This document shows, piece by piece, positions 46,247 through 46,273 of a stretch of DNA of 46,273 bases; the first letter of the stretch is position 1, and each line of letters opens with the position of its first letter. Location of the stretch: positions 1-46,273 of the IMG/VR virus record IMGVR_UViG_3300033141_002015; one strand, given 5' to 3'. The notes under the pieces were generated by a model, which made no database searches, was not told the origin of the DNA, and saw only the letters and a list, made by a program, of their open reading frames with translations. The position numbers and the translations under genes are program-made. The stretch comes from a virus.

Positions 46247-46273
46247 TGGGAATAATCGGAAGTGAATTTGGCG
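46160..46273. repeat. Terminal direct repeat, right copy
   Basis: Identical to bases 1-114. See the left copy; it shows that the contig closes to a circle and that the gene at 45965 joins the gene at 87. Confidence 0.95.

Noticed and set aside
1-46273. tRNA genes, transposase/IS elements, reverse transcriptase (diversity-generating retroelement), phage DNA or RNA polymerase
   Set aside because: I looked for cloverleaf ends, DDE or YXDD motifs and polymerase motifs and saw none that I could support.

Overview
The window is a complete temperate tailed-phage genome (Caudoviricetes). It is written as a circular contig opened inside the virion gene block. The first 114 bases repeat exactly as the last 114, so the non-redundant circle is 46,159 bp. 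Evidence for a phage: large terminase, portal, scaffold, capsid, head-tail adaptor, tail hub and internal virion genes, an M15-type endolysin, a tyrosine integrase next to an XRE repressor, and a probable attP. There is no tape measure, sheath or long-tail module, but there are tail-tubular-A/B-like proteins and large late proteins of the injected-core type. I therefore read it as short-tailed (podovirus-like), temperate, and without its own DNA or RNA polymerase. The host cannot be named. Ribosome sites are ordinary GGAGG-type and promoters are ordinary sigma70-type (TTGACA, 17 bp, TATAAT). Several virion genes have signal peptides and Hydin/'choice-of-anchor'-like domains, as seen in secreted proteins of environmental bacteria.

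Layout. (1) 27163 to 46273 and on through 1 to 9365, plus strand: a consensus promoter (27114-27142) starts the terminase, portal, scaffold and capsid genes. Tail, fibre and internal virion proteins follow, then a lysis and accessory block (endolysin, membrane proteins, phosphoesterase, cytosine methyltransferase). An internal promoter at 4691 carries a palindromic operator. (2) 9415-12336, minus strand: attP-like arm sites, a terminator, a ribbon-helix-helix (RHH) protein, a repeat protein, an unknown gene, integrase and repressor. (3) 12482-23332, plus strand: early genes, namely Cro-like HTH, excisionase-like HTH, a probable structured RNA, four repeat-protein genes, several tiny membrane proteins, a RecA/AAA-like ATPase, a DUF6745-like protein with a 12-bp tandem repeat, a RuvC-like resolvase and a replication initiator. 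(4) 23684-27013, minus strand: RHH, tiny membrane protein, repeat protein and clamp-like protein, then a 0.7-kb non-coding origin-like region, then small zinc-binding proteins ending at a divergent promoter.

The most unusual content is a six-member family of paralogous genes (9757-10608, 13167-13841, 14262-14789, 16722-17720, 17724-18317, 23951-24559). Five share an N-terminal domain of about 95 residues that resembles DUF7666. All carry 4 to 7 copies of a 27-residue (81-bp) acidic HEAT/LRV-like repeat. One has captured a duplicated 247-bp piece of the neighbouring ATPase gene, and a 17-codon repeat remnant precedes another. They look like an actively recombining array of phage-encoded solenoid proteins of unknown target.

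Other points of interest are a near-identical 18-bp palindromic operator at two promoters 7.7 kb apart, three intergenic regions with strong RNA-structure potential (6345-6442, 7573-7668, 12895-13147), and two genes split by frameshift (19969-20258 and 34690-35068). All functions are inferred from sequence reading alone; no searches were run.
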